64,000 bases of DNA from Salegentibacter salinarum (GCF_900168115.1 NZ_FUZC01000004.1:62001-126000); one strand, 5' to 3'; positions 19,510 through 27,486 are shown, numbered from the stretch's first letter. The notes: generated from the sequence alone by a model not told the origin. Program-made: numbers and translations.

Positions 19510-19531
19510 ACGTCAGACTGTCTAAAAACCT
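19510..19531 (+). repeat. Left terminal inverted repeat of the IS1182-type element
   Basis: This 22-bp arm pairs with the right arm at 21187-21208 with two internal mismatches. It lies 79 bp before the likely transposase ATG at 19610. Confidence 0.85.
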
Positions 19532-19609
19532 TCCCTATCTTAATAACTTTGTTGACTTCTTTTCTAAGGTGAATATTTGATTTTTAGCACATTGGCGTAT
19601 CTTCATGTT

Positions 19610-21181
19610 ATGAGATTTATTATAGGAAAAGATCGTAAACAATCAGCTTTGTTTCCTGTTTCTTTAGAAGAAAGTATCGGGATAGAAAATGAAGTCCGTG
19701 CCATTGACCTCTTTGTCAATAGCCTTGATTTAGCAAAGATGGATTTTAAAGTGTGCTTTCCTGAAGGTGGAAGACCAGCTTACCACCCGTCTGTATTACT
19801 CAAATTATTCATCTATGGATATTTGAATCGGATTCGTTCCTCCCGGATATTGGAAAAAGAATGCCGGCGGAACATTGAAATGATGTGGCTTATGGAACAG
19901 CTTTCCCCGGATCACAATACCATAGCCAATTTCAGAAAGGATAATCCCGATGCCATTAAAAGGGTTTTTCGTGCCACGGTATAGCTGGCCAAGAACTTTA
20001 ACTTGATCGGCGGCAAAATCATCGCCGGTGACGGCACCAAACTTCGTGCGCAGAAGAGCAAGAAAAACAATTTCAACACAAAAAAAATTGACAGGCATCT
20101 TAAGTATATTGATAACAAGCTGCAGCAGTATAATGAGGATATTGCCAATGCCGATGGAGATGCTGAAAAGGAAGAAACTCAAAATAATATCAAGCTTCAC
20201 AGCACCAGAAAAGAAGGCTATAAAAAATTGCAGCAAGAATTAAAAGAAACCGGAGCACCACAAATATCGACCTCTGATCCGGAGAGCCGTCAAATGGTTA
20301 TCCGCGGTAACACTACAGAAGTAGCCTATAATGTGCAATCCACCGTAGATGCCAAAAACTGTATTCCCATCGTATATGAAGTCACTAACCAGAATGATAA
20401 AAAAGCGATGGGCGCTATGGTTCGAAGGGCAAAGTCTATTCTTGGAACCACTGACTTTACAGCTCTTTTTGACAAAGGTTACTATACCGGAACTGAACTG
20501 GGAATTGTCCAGGGTTTAGGGATTAAAACCCTGGTGGCCATTCCTGACCAAGCTTCAAAGGCACCGGACCCTAATTACAACGTTAAAAATTTCATATACG
20601 ATCAGCATAATGACACCTATACCTGCCCTGAGGGACACCCGCTCACCACTAGTGGAAAGCTTTACCTGAAATACCGTGGAACATCCAACCAAACAGAATT
20701 TAAACAATATAGAACCAAGGCTTGCAAAAGCTGTCCGGTGAAGGATTTATGCACTAAAGCAAAAAATGGAAAGGTCATTGAGCGTAATATTTTCACCCCT
20801 ATGTATGATGAGAACCGAAAGAATATGGAGGAAGATCCGGAACTTTATCTTCGAAGGCAGGCTATTGCGGAACATCCCTTTGGAACTATAAAGCGGCAAT
20901 GGGGTTTTGATCACATTCTTTCCAAAAAAGGCAAGAAACGAGCCTCCGCTGATGTAGGCTTTATCTTCATCGCATACAATCTCAAACGTATATTAAGTTT
21001 GATCGGTAAAAAAGATTTTAGGGAAATGTATGGCCACTTCAAACTGTGTTTTAACGTCTTCATTCAGGTTTATAGAGGCATTTTAATGACATTAAACAGC
21101 TTGACTACTGTAAACCTAAATTACCTTACGAATAGTAAACCCAATCCGAAAATGCTTATTTTAGTCGCTAATCAGCAATAA
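19610..21181 (+). pseudogene. IS1182-family transposase interrupted by an in-frame amber codon
   Basis: The likely start at 19610 gives MRFIIGKDRKQSALFP, with the N-terminal DUF772-type domain (ILEKECRRNIEMMWLMEQLSP; DHNTIANFRKDN). At 19982-19984 the frame has TAG between RVFRATV and LAKNFNLIGGK, where related transposases usually carry Gln (CAG), a single C-to-T change. The same frame then continues to 21181 with the DDE parts: IAGDGTKLRAQ, LFDKGYYTGTEL, a cysteine-rich CKSCPVKDLC, and EHPFGTIKRQWGFDH. The total is about 523 codons, full length for the family. The element is probably immobile unless the stop is suppressed. Confidence 0.87.
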
Positions 21182-21186
21182 AACTT

Positions 21187-21208
21187 AGGTTTTTAGACGG
21201 ACTGACGT
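21187..21208 (-). repeat. Right terminal inverted repeat of the IS1182-type element
   Basis: This is the reverse complement of the left arm at 20 of 22 positions. It ends 50 bp before the start of the serine hydrolase gene, so the insertion lies in that gene's promoter region. Confidence 0.85.
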
Positions 21209-21258
21209 TATGTGCAAGCTAAATAAAAACCAGCCAGTTCTCTAAAAACACAGAACGA

Positions 21259-22650
21259 ATGAAAAAATTACTTTTATTAATTCCTATACTTATCAGTTGT
21301 TCTACAACGAAAGAAAAAACTGAATACCAACATCTTTTGGATTATGAAGGAAGATATGAATACATTAATCAAAGTACGCTTAATATTGTAGCTTCAGAAC
21401 TTGACACTACACTCTATGCTGTAGTCAAGAAAGCAAAATACCCTTTGAATCATATCTCCCTAGACAGCTTTACAAATATTCAGGACATTCCTGTTGTTTT
21501 TAAAAGAGATAAATCTAACAAGGTCGTAGGTTATGAAACCAGTGGACAGTCTTTTCAACAAATCACGACGGATTTTGAAAAAATGGAAGTGTTCCCACGA
21601 AAAGAACTTTTTCACAAGCCTGACAATTACATATATCAAAAACCAAAAGAAATATCGGATGGGCTAAAAACGGGAAGATTAGAAGAAGCATTCAAAAACC
21701 CCGAACCAATAATTAATATGGTAAAGGAAACTATAAAAGGAAATTATCCTGATGTTCACAGCATCTTGATTTACAAGGATAACAAATTGGTGCTTGAAGA
21801 ATATTTTTACGGTTACCATAAAGACACACCACATCAATTAAGATCTGCCACCAAACCTTTCATTGGTGGAATTCTAGGTATAGCAGTAGACAAAGGGTTT
21901 ATTAAAAGCGAAAAAGAAAAATTGCTGCCCTTCTTTAAAAATAGGTACGATAAAATTGCCAACTTAGATGATAGAAAAAGAAAGCTGACAATAGAGAATT
22001 TCCTAATGTATAGGCACGGCATGGACTGTGAAAACAATAACCCAGAAAGCAAAGGAAATGAACAGGCAATGATGCAAAGCAATGATTGGGTAAAATACAC
22101 ACTTGATTTACCAATGTTTACAGAGCCAGGAAAATTTTCATCCTACTGCACTGGTTGTGCACTGACATTAGGGAGGTTAATTGAGATAGGAACAAAACAA
22201 AATATAGAAGATTTCGCCAAAGAAAACCTCTTTGGTCCATTGGGTATTGAGAATTATGATTGGACGTTTGAACCCAACCAAGCCAGTAGCGAAACATTTA
22301 GTCAGATGAGCATTAGACCAAGAGATTTAATCAAATTGGCTAAAATGTATAAAGACGGCGGAAAATGGGAAGGGGAACAAATAATTTCTCAAAGTTGGGT
22401 TGACAAAACTTTTGATATGGAAGATGGCGACTATGGTTACTTGTGGGAACATAAATATATTGTAATTGACGGGCATCAATATAATTCCTATTTAGCATCG
22501 GGCAATGGTGGACAAAAAATTAATATTTGGCCAGAACTTGATATGATCACGGTCTTTACTGGCGGAAATTATAATTCATATGTTTTGTATGGAAAAAGCA
22601 CACCACCTAATGATATGATTCCAAAATATATTTTGAATGCTGTGGAATAA
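21259..22650 (+). CDS. Beta-lactamase-fold serine hydrolase, lipoprotein
   Basis: A 463-residue class-C beta-lactamase/esterase-like protein. The signal ends in a lipobox (PILISCS), so it is probably periplasmic and lipid-anchored. An N-terminal beta-rich extension of about 130 residues precedes the catalytic domain. The Ser-x-x-Lys motif is S196-A-T-K199 in QLRSATKPFIGGILG. The tyrosine motif appears as SSYCTGC, and GNGGQKINIWPELDM replaces the usual HTG/KTG region. Such proteins act as esterases or peptidases, so no antibiotic resistance should be inferred. The upstream IS end is only 50 bp away and may alter its expression. Confidence 0.9.
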   Translation: MKKLLLLIPILISCSTTKEKTEYQHLLDYEGRYEYINQSTLNIVASELDTTLYAVVKKAKYPLNHISLDSFTNIQDIPVVFKRDKSNKVVGYETSGQSFQQITTDFEKMEVFPRKELFHKPDNYIYQKPKEISDGLKTGRLEEAFKNPEPIINMVKETIKGNYPDVHSILIYKDNKLVLEEYFYGYHKDTPHQLRSATKPFIGGILGIAVDKGFIKSEKEKLLPFFKNRYDKIANLDDRKRKLTIENFLMYRHGMDCENNNPESKGNEQAMMQSNDWVKYTLDLPMFTEPGKFSSYCTGCALTLGRLIEIGTKQNIEDFAKENLFGPLGIENYDWTFEPNQASSETFSQMSIRPRDLIKLAKMYKDGGKWEGEQIISQSWVDKTFDMEDGDYGYLWEHKYIVIDGHQYNSYLASGNGGQKINIWPELDMITVFTGGNYNSYVLYGKSTPPNDMIPKYILNAVE

Positions 22651-22808
22651 ATGCCATTAAATAATAGAGTATAAAAGTAATGGTGTGGAAAGTGCTAAAG
22701 CAGAAGTAATACAAAATAAAGAAAGTATTTATTGAAAAAGCTGTAGCCTTAAAAACACTACTGCTCTTATGCAAGACGTAAGCGACAAGCAAAACCAACA
22801 TTGGTTCA

Positions 22809-23375
22809 ATGAATAAAATAAGAGAATATTTTGAAAATATCGTTGAGATAAATGATAGCGATTGGAGGTTATTCTCTTCAAAGCTAGAGAGAAGCGATTA
22901 TCCCAAAAAGGCAATACTTCTAGAAGTTGGACAAACGGAAAGGCATTTATCATTTATAGCAAAAGGTTCAATCAGATTTTATATACCCAAACTGGAAAAT
23001 GACTCAACTTTCGGATTTTGTTTTGAAAACCAGTTTGTTAGTGCCTACGACTCGTTTTTGACTCAAAAGCCCTGTGCTTATCAACTTCAGACGTTGACTG
23101 AAACTACGCTTTGGCGAATTTCACATAAGGACATACAGGAAATTTATGCAAAAAGCGATATAGGCAATACAATCGGCAGGTTGACCGCAGAAAATCTATT
23201 CTTGATAAAATCCGAGAGGGAGCAATCGCTTTTGAATGAAACAGCAGAAGAAAGATATTTGGCACTGATTAAAAAACGTCCGAACCTAATCAGGGAAATT
23301 CCGCTAAAATATCTTGCCTCTTACATTGGTATAACACCACAGGCACTTAGCCGAATCCGAACACGGATTTCTTAA
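22809..23375 (+). CDS. Crp/Fnr-family transcriptional regulator (second copy)
   Basis: A 188-residue regulator with a beta-roll sensor domain (HLSFIAKGSIRFYIPKLENDSTFGFCFENQ) and a winged helix at the C-terminus (IPLKYLASYIGITPQALSRIRTRI). It shares overall design, but not close sequence, with the regulator at 17565. No Fe-S cysteine cluster or clear cAMP motif is visible. The DoxX-like gene begins 51 bp downstream on the same strand, with a dyad in between that could be its operator. Confidence 0.9.
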   Translation: MNKIREYFENIVEINDSDWRLFSSKLERSDYPKKAILLEVGQTERHLSFIAKGSIRFYIPKLENDSTFGFCFENQFVSAYDSFLTQKPCAYQLQTLTETTLWRISHKDIQEIYAKSDIGNTIGRLTAENLFLIKSEREQSLLNETAEERYLALIKKRPNLIREIPLKYLASYIGITPQALSRIRTRIS

Positions 23376-23388
23376 CCTAGGTTCATTG

Positions 23389-23414
23389 TTGCAAATCAAT
23401 ATTTTGAGCAACTT
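23389..23414 (+). promoter_or_regulatory. Possible operator/promoter before the DoxX-like gene
   Basis: GTTGC and GCAAC form a short dyad across an AT-rich centre, and CAACTTTG overlapping the right arm is one base from the TAnnTTTG promoter box. This would suit a Crp/Fnr-type dimer acting on the downstream gene. Base evidence only; the arms are just 5 bp. Confidence 0.3.
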
Positions 23415-23426
23415 TGGAAAAAAAAG

Positions 23427-23882
23427 ATGAAACCACTAATCGTTCTAATTTTCTTTTTTTTAGTAGCAATCTTTGCAGTTAGGGTCATTACCGGAATTTA
23501 CAATTTTCCTCTATCTGCAAGAATCGGAATTTCGGTGATGCTACTTTTTACGGCAATGGGCCATTTCATATTCCCGGAGGGAATGGTATTGATGATTCCA
23601 GATTTTATACCGTTCAAAAAAAGCCTGGTTTACTTTACTGCCTTAATTGAAATTTTTGGAGCAATCGGTTTACATATTCCGCAGTTCAGAATATTAACCG
23701 CTTGGCTCTTGATTCTGTTTTTTCTTGCGGTTTTACCGGCAAACATAAAAGCGTCTATTGAAGGATTGGATTATCAAAAAGCTACTTATGACGGGAACGG
23801 ATTAATGTATCTGTGGTTCCGAATTCCTTTGCAAATTTTATTTATATTGTGGATATACTTTTCTACAATCAGAATAAAATAA
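23427..23882 (+). CDS. DoxX-like integral membrane protein
   Basis: A 151-residue protein with four hydrophobic segments at about residues 3-20, 30-48, 65-83 and 88-105, plus a last one near 130-148. The segment ARIGISVMLLFTAMGHFIFP and the following LIEIFGAIGLHIP are characteristic of DoxX/DoxD-like proteins, which sit in the inner membrane and are linked to quinone or thiol redox chemistry in some species. It follows a Crp/Fnr regulator gene and probably belongs to its regulon. Confidence 0.8.
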   Translation: MKPLIVLIFFFLVAIFAVRVITGIYNFPLSARIGISVMLLFTAMGHFIFPEGMVLMIPDFIPFKKSLVYFTALIEIFGAIGLHIPQFRILTAWLLILFFLAVLPANIKASIEGLDYQKATYDGNGLMYLWFRIPLQILFILWIYFSTIRIK

Positions 23883-23897
23883 AAGTAATTTCGGAAA

Positions 23898-24134
23898 ATG
23901 CCAGTTGCTACAAAATATAGAAACAATGCTCTAAACCTGTCGGAAATAAATTCCGTGCTCGCCTGCTTAACATCATTGTCCTGGGGACACTCACGCATTC
24001 CAGCTCGCCCAGTTTATATAGTAACCACGGAAGCAAATGAATTAATGTCTGAAATTCATAACAATAAAAAAAGAATACCGAGTGCTAAAACAACAGGATC
24101 ATCAGTCCTGGTTAAATGGCACCGATCATTCTAA
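23898..24134 (+). pseudogene. Probable SRAP (YedK/HMCES-like) gene remnant
   Basis: A 78-residue open frame whose middle, VYIVTTEANELMSEIHNNKK, matches the conserved segment of SOS-response-associated peptidase (SRAP) proteins, which normally reads like T-I-[IV]-T-T-E-A-N...I-H-N-x-K-K-R-M-P. The next residues are RIP, but the usual MPVIL continuation is lost. No N-terminal catalytic MCGR segment is present, while full SRAP proteins are over 200 residues. It is likely a fragment left by deletion in this unstable region. The assignment rests on one motif. Confidence 0.55.
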
Positions 24135-24179
24135 ATTTGCATTTCCATATGAGGTACCATTAATAGCTTCGGAAGTAGT

Positions 24180-24581
24180 TTAATATTCTTGAAATCGTTT
24201 CATTCTAGATTTGAGGTCCAGGAATTTTTTTTCAAAAGCTTCCGTTGGTAAATACTTTTCTGATTTTACTTCAAAATACCGCAATCGTCCACTAATAATT
24301 TCCTTACTCACATTTATATCCTGCATGAGTATTTTTAACTGGTCGGTAATTTTTTCTTTCCAATTTGCTTTATCACCCGAATAAATACAGTAACGAATAA
24401 AAATGTTTTCAATATCATCCATTATCCAGGTTACTACAAATAAATCAATAAGTTCTTTCCTAGATCCTATTCGCTTCCCTGAGAAGAAAAAATCAAAACT
24501 AAAATCAGCCATATCATCATTAATAACAGATTGGTCGAAATAATCATTTCTAGAAAATTCCTTTAATGGTGAAGTATACAT
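24180..24581 (-). CDS. Hypothetical protein
   Basis: I do not recognise this 133-residue protein. It is acidic to neutral, lacks a signal peptide, and looks mostly helical (RKELIDLFVVTWIMDDIENIFIRY; EKKFLDLKSRMKRFQEY). It is alone on the minus strand at the edge of the accessory region, convergent with the SRAP remnant. The ATG at 24581 is the only reasonable start. It may be a real accessory gene or a truncated one. Confidence 0.5.
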   Translation of the reverse strand: MYTSPLKEFSRNDYFDQSVINDDMADFSFDFFFSGKRIGSRKELIDLFVVTWIMDDIENIFIRYCIYSGDKANWKEKITDQLKILMQDINVSKEIISGRLRYFEVKSEKYLPTEAFEKKFLDLKSRMKRFQEY

Positions 24582-24903
24582 GATTGCTAGAATAGAATTA
24601 CTCTTTTTTGCAATAAGACTGTTTATTACAAAATTACTCCAAATACAGGAGTATTTCCAAAATAAAGGAAAAAATCCTAATTAGGTTGGATGATGGAGGT
24701 AATATAAGTAGGGTATAAGTCTCCATTTTGATTAGTGGAAACAAAAAAACTTAAGAACACCTATTTCAGTAAATACTTAATTTTTTATGAAGATTTAGGT
24801 AAAATCATAGGTTTTATATTCCAATAAAACTAAAGAAGAATTAATTAAATGTATAAGTAAAATATGCTAAAAGTTGGACCTATGTTGTACCTGGGAAAAG
24901 AAA
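24582..24903. other. AT-rich spacer downstream of the tRNA gene
   Basis: About 320 bp between the hypothetical gene and the tRNA terminator. No open frame, repeat or RNA structure is evident. By position it would contain a tRNA-proximal integration scar, but I found no copy of the tRNA 3' end in it by eye. Confidence 0.4.
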
Positions 24904-24931
24904 AAGGGATTTCGATTTTTAGAAACCCCTT
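24904..24931 (-). terminator. Terminator of the tRNA-Met gene
   Basis: AAGGGATTTC (24904-24913) pairs with GAAACCCCTT (24922-24931) with one mismatch around an 8-nt loop. On the minus strand it follows the tRNA 3' end by 7 bp, and the A-run at 24897-24905 gives a U-tract in the transcript. Confidence 0.7.
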
Positions 24932-24938
24932 ATTTTCC

Positions 24939-25015
24939 TGGTAGCGAGACCGAGATTTGAACTCGGGACCTCCGGGTTATGAATCCGACGCTCTAACCAA
25001 CTGAGCTACCTCGCC
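24939..25015 (-). tRNA. tRNA-Met (anticodon CAT)
   Basis: The minus strand folds as a 77-nt cloverleaf with encoded CCA. The acceptor starts GGCGAGG; the D-arm is GCTCAGTTGGTTAGAGC; the anticodon loop is TTCATAA within a CGGAT/ACCCG-type arm; and the T-arm is CCGAG-TTCAAAT-CTCGG. The 3' side TCTCGCT gives G-U pairs at both ends of the acceptor stem. The first pair is not the C-A mismatch of initiator tRNAs, so elongator Met is most likely. A CAT anticodon could also be Ile-2 modified by TilS, but identity elements look Met-like. Confidence 0.93.
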
Positions 25016-25197
25016 ATAATTTTGTGTAAACTGCCTGTTGGCCTGACTTTACAAGCATTCTTGCTGGTTGTGAATGCGGGTGCAAATATATAAACATTTT
25101 GTATTGGCGCAAACATTATTTTCTAAAATATTTAATTTGTTTTCTTTTTATGTTTCTAATTAATATCTATATTGCCCGAAACTAATTAAATCTAAAA

Positions 25198-25587
25198 ATG
25201 GAAGATAAGATAAAGTACGAAATGGAATTTCCCATTCAGGCTTCTCCTTCATTGTTATACCAATATATATCAACCCCCTCAGGATTAAGTGAATGGTATG
25301 CAGATAATGTAAATTCACGGGGCGAATTGTTTACTTTTATTTGGGAAGGAAGTGAAGAGAAAGCCAAATTGGTAAGCAAAAAGAGTGACGAACGCGTAAA
25401 ATTTAAATGGCTTGATGACGAAGACACTCCATATTTTTTTGAAATAAGAATTCAGGTAGACGAAATTACCAAAGATGTTTCTATAATGATTACCGATTTT
25501 GCCGAAGATGAAGATGAAATTGAAGAAGGCAAAATGCTTTGGGAAAATATGATCTCAAACCTTAAACAGGTGCTGGGATCGGTTTAA
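25198..25587 (+). CDS. START-like/SRPBCC (AHSA1-type) domain protein
   Basis: A 129-residue single-domain protein. The start IKYEMEFPIQASPSLLYQYISTPSGLSEWYAD and the middle EKAKLVSKKSDERVKFKW form the helix-grip beginning of the START/Bet v1-like fold. The C-terminus is a long helix (GKMLWENMISNLKQVLGSV), as in AHSA1-type proteins that bind hydrophobic ligands or Hsp90-like partners. The ligand is unknown. The protein is conserved in Bacteroidota in front of an aminotransferase class IV gene, as here. A strong terminator follows 26 bp after its stop. Confidence 0.88.
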   Translation: MEDKIKYEMEFPIQASPSLLYQYISTPSGLSEWYADNVNSRGELFTFIWEGSEEKAKLVSKKSDERVKFKWLDDEDTPYFFEIRIQVDEITKDVSIMITDFAEDEDEIEEGKMLWENMISNLKQVLGSV

Positions 25588-25613
25588 TAATCCTAAGATA
25601 AATATTACCTTTG
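25583..25613 (+). promoter_or_regulatory. Promoter of the aminotransferase gene, nested into the upstream terminator
   Basis: TTTA at 25583-25586 (one base from TTTG), a 19-bp spacer, and TACCTTTG at 25606-25613 match the Bacteroidota promoter layout TTTG-N19-TAnnTTTG. The -33 box overlaps the stop codon of the preceding gene. The last G of the -7 box is the first base of the terminator stem, so transcripts should start inside the left arm. Confidence 0.55.
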
Positions 25614-25638
25614 CCCCGTTCTAAAACGGGGCTTTTTT
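25613..25638 (+). terminator. Intrinsic terminator abutting a start codon
   Basis: A perfect 8-bp GC-rich stem (GCCCCGTT 25613-25620, AACGGGGC 25625-25632) with a CTAA loop is followed by TTTTTT at 25633-25638. The very next base begins the ATG of the aminotransferase gene. It should end transcription of the START-like gene. Confidence 0.85.
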
Positions 25639-26484
25639 ATGATAAATCTAAACGGAAATTTAGTAGAAGACAACCAGGCATCACTTTCGGTGACCAATCG
25701 CGGATTTGCCTATGGAGATGCGGTATTTGAAACCATTCGCGTAATTAGCGGAAAAATAATGTTTTGGGAAGACCATTACTTTAGGCTTATGGCTTCTATG
25801 CGTATTATGCGTATGGAAATTCCGGCTAATTTTTCTCCCGAATTTTTGGAAGACGAGATCCTGGACCTGGTTAAAGAGAATGGCTTAGATACTACCGCGG
25901 CCCGCGTAAAATTTTCGGCTTACCGAAAAGAAGGAGGTTATTATAGACCTGCTACCCGTGAAATAGGATTCATAATTACTACTGAAGAACTTTCTGAAGC
26001 TTTTTATCTGCTGAATGAAGACGATTACGAAGTAGAGCTGTTTAAAGATCATTATGTAACCAGCGGTTTATTTTCTACGATTAAATCTAACAATCGTGCA
26101 ATAAATGTGCTGGGAAGTATTTTTGCTTCGGAAAACGGGTATGAAAACTGCTTTCTTATAAATGAAAAAAAGAATGTAGTTGAAGCCCTGAATGGGAATT
26201 TATTTCTTGTAAAAGGAGATAAAATAAAAACGCCCCCGCTTACCGATGGAGCTCTAAATGGTATTACCAGGAAGAAATTATTAGAAATTATTAAAACTTT
26301 GCCTGAACTAACTTTAGAAGAAACTTCAATTTCTCCTTTTGAACTTCAAAAAGCTGATGAATTGTTTATTACTAACGTGATTACGGGAATTCAGCCGGTA
26401 ACAAAATACCGTAAAAAGAAGTTTGTAAATAAAGTAGCAAAAGATTTGCTCTCAAAATTAAACGTAAAAGCGAGACTGGATTAG
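25639..26484 (+). CDS. Aminotransferase class IV (branched-chain/aminodeoxychorismate-lyase-like)
   Basis: A PLP enzyme of 281 residues with fold-type IV features: NRGFAYGDAVFETIRV near the N-terminus, YRLMASMRIM-type helices, the PLP lysine region TIKSNNRAINVLGS with the Lys in SIKSNN-like position, then ENCFLINEKKNVVEALNGNLFLV and TPPLTDGALNGITRKKLLE. The C-terminal ELQKADELFITNVITGIQPV is also typical. The sequence does not let me decide between PabC (4-aminobenzoate synthesis), IlvE-like and D-amino-acid transaminase. The start directly follows a terminator T-run and there is no room for a usual ribosome-binding site. It is convergent with the YqgE gene, and their stops overlap. Confidence 0.9.
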   Translation: MINLNGNLVEDNQASLSVTNRGFAYGDAVFETIRVISGKIMFWEDHYFRLMASMRIMRMEIPANFSPEFLEDEILDLVKENGLDTTAARVKFSAYRKEGGYYRPATREIGFIITTEELSEAFYLLNEDDYEVELFKDHYVTSGLFSTIKSNNRAINVLGSIFASENGYENCFLINEKKNVVEALNGNLFLVKGDKIKTPPLTDGALNGITRKKLLEIIKTLPELTLEETSISPFELQKADELFITNVITGIQPVTKYRKKKFVNKVAKDLLSKLNVKARLD

Positions 26485-27041
26485 TTATAGCTGGGGTTTT
26501 CTGGTGCGTTAGACCATAAAATATATTCCCCGCCAAGTTGCATCATTTTATCCTTCCAAAAAGAGTGGTAGGGACGTTCTATGATGTCTTTTGGATTCTC
26601 GTTGTTAGTCACAATCCAGGCGTGTGAATTTAATTCTTCATCTAGTTGATTGGCATCCCAGCCCGAATATCCTAAAAAGAACCGAATCTCTTTTTCGCTA
26701 ATTAAATTCTGATTAATTAGTTCTGTAACCACATCAAAATTACCACCCCAGTATATACCATTGGCAATTTCGACACTTTGCGGAATAAGATCTGGGATTT
26801 TGTGAATAAAGTAAAGATTGTCTTGTTCTACGGGGCCGCCATTGTAGATTTTAAAATTTGAAGAAAGGTCGGGGACAAGGTCTTTTAGAGTAAAGTCTAA
26901 TGCTTTATTGAGTATAAAACCCACAGAACCTGCTTCAGAATGGTCGGCAAGCAAAACCACAGAGCGGTTAAATGCCACATCTCCAATAATAGATGGTTCT
27001 GCTACCAATAGATGGCCTTTGGTTGGTTTTAAAGCAATCAT
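26481..27041 (-). CDS. YqgE/AlgH-family protein (DUF179)
   Basis: A 186-residue member of UPF0301. It begins with the family pattern KPTKGHLLVAEPSIIGDVAFNRSVVLLADH and continues with GSVGFILNKAL, a glycine-rich NGGPVEQDNLYFIHK and FFLGYSGWDANQLDEEL, then the ending SFWKDKMMQLGGEY. Function in the family is poorly defined; in Pseudomonas AlgH affects regulation of alginate. Its stop overlaps that of the convergent aminotransferase gene by a few bases, with no terminator hairpin between them. Confidence 0.95.
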   Translation of the reverse strand: MIALKPTKGHLLVAEPSIIGDVAFNRSVVLLADHSEAGSVGFILNKALDFTLKDLVPDLSSNFKIYNGGPVEQDNLYFIHKIPDLIPQSVEIANGIYWGGNFDVVTELINQNLISEKEIRFFLGYSGWDANQLDEELNSHAWIVTNNENPKDIIERPYHSFWKDKMMQLGGEYILWSNAPENPSYN

Positions 27042-27115
27042 TTTAGCATGTTTTTATCTAAGCTACCATTAATTTAAAAAAAAATCAAATTAAAACTTAA
27101 ATTATTTTCATTAAA

Positions 27116-27139
27116 AAAGCCCCCCAGATGGGAGGCTTT
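27116..27139 (-). terminator. Terminator of the HU gene
   Basis: AAAGCCCCCC (27116-27125) and GGGAGGCTTT (27130-27139) form a 10-bp stem with one mismatch around a 4-nt loop. On the minus strand it is followed by a U-tract from the A-run at 27113-27118. It lies 24 bp after the HU stop. Confidence 0.8.
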
Positions 27140-27162
27140 CAATCTTTTACTAATATAAATTA

Positions 27163-27435
27163 TTAGTTTACAGCTTTTTGTAAATCTGCACCGGCCTTAA
27201 ATTTAACTACATTTTTAGCAGCAATTTTAATGGTTTTTCCAGTTTGTGGGTTTCTTCCTTCACGGGCAGCTCTTTTAGAAACTGACCAAGATCCAAATCC
27301 TACTAATGAAACACGATCTCCTTTTTTAAGAGATTTTTCTACGTTTTCTAAGAAAGATTCTAAGGCTTTTTTTGCTGCTGCTTTTGAGATTCCAGCGTTT
27401 TCAGCCATTGCATCGATTAAATCTGTTTTGTTCAT
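27163..27435 (-). CDS. HU-family DNA-binding protein
   Basis: A 90-residue histone-like protein that bends and compacts DNA as a dimer. It reads [19 protein letters not shown] at the N-terminus, then the [19 protein letters not shown] helix, [20 protein letters not shown] leading to the DNA-inserting arm with [22 protein letters not shown]. Length and motif order are those of canonical HU. A promoter matching the phylum consensus lies about 50 bp upstream and a terminator directly downstream, so it is a single-gene unit. Confidence 0.97.
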   Translation of the reverse strand: MNKTDLIDAMAENAGISKAAAKKALESFLENVEKSLKKGDRVSLVGFGSWSVSKRAAREGRNPQTGKTIKIAAKNVVKFKAGADLQKAVN

Positions 27436-27486
27436 AATTTGAATTTTAAATAAATTGTTGGTTAAACATTCTGTTAAATTGCTTTA

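Larger units (their letters stand above)
19510..21208 (+). mobile_element. IS1182-family insertion sequence, about 1.7 kb
   Basis: The element is bounded by 22-bp terminal inverted repeats at 19510-19531 and 21187-21208 that match at 20 of 22 positions; the arms begin ACGTCAG and contain GTCTAAAAACCT. The transposase gene fills the interior in the plus direction. I see no obvious target-site duplication in the flanks (left ...CATTGG, right TATGTG...). It is inserted between the DJ-1-like gene and the serine hydrolase gene. Confidence 0.88.

Noticed and set aside
21187-21258. Possible integron-like attC sequence at ACGTTATGTGCAAGC after the IS right end
   Set aside because: The core does not match GTTRRRY, no matching inverse core with proper arms is visible, and the bases partly belong to the terminal repeat.
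21259-22650. Serine hydrolase as an antibiotic-resistance beta-lactamase
   Set aside because: The SxxK motif fits the broad class-C esterase/hydrolase group, but the KTG-type motif is not conserved and the lipoprotein form is common in non-resistance enzymes.
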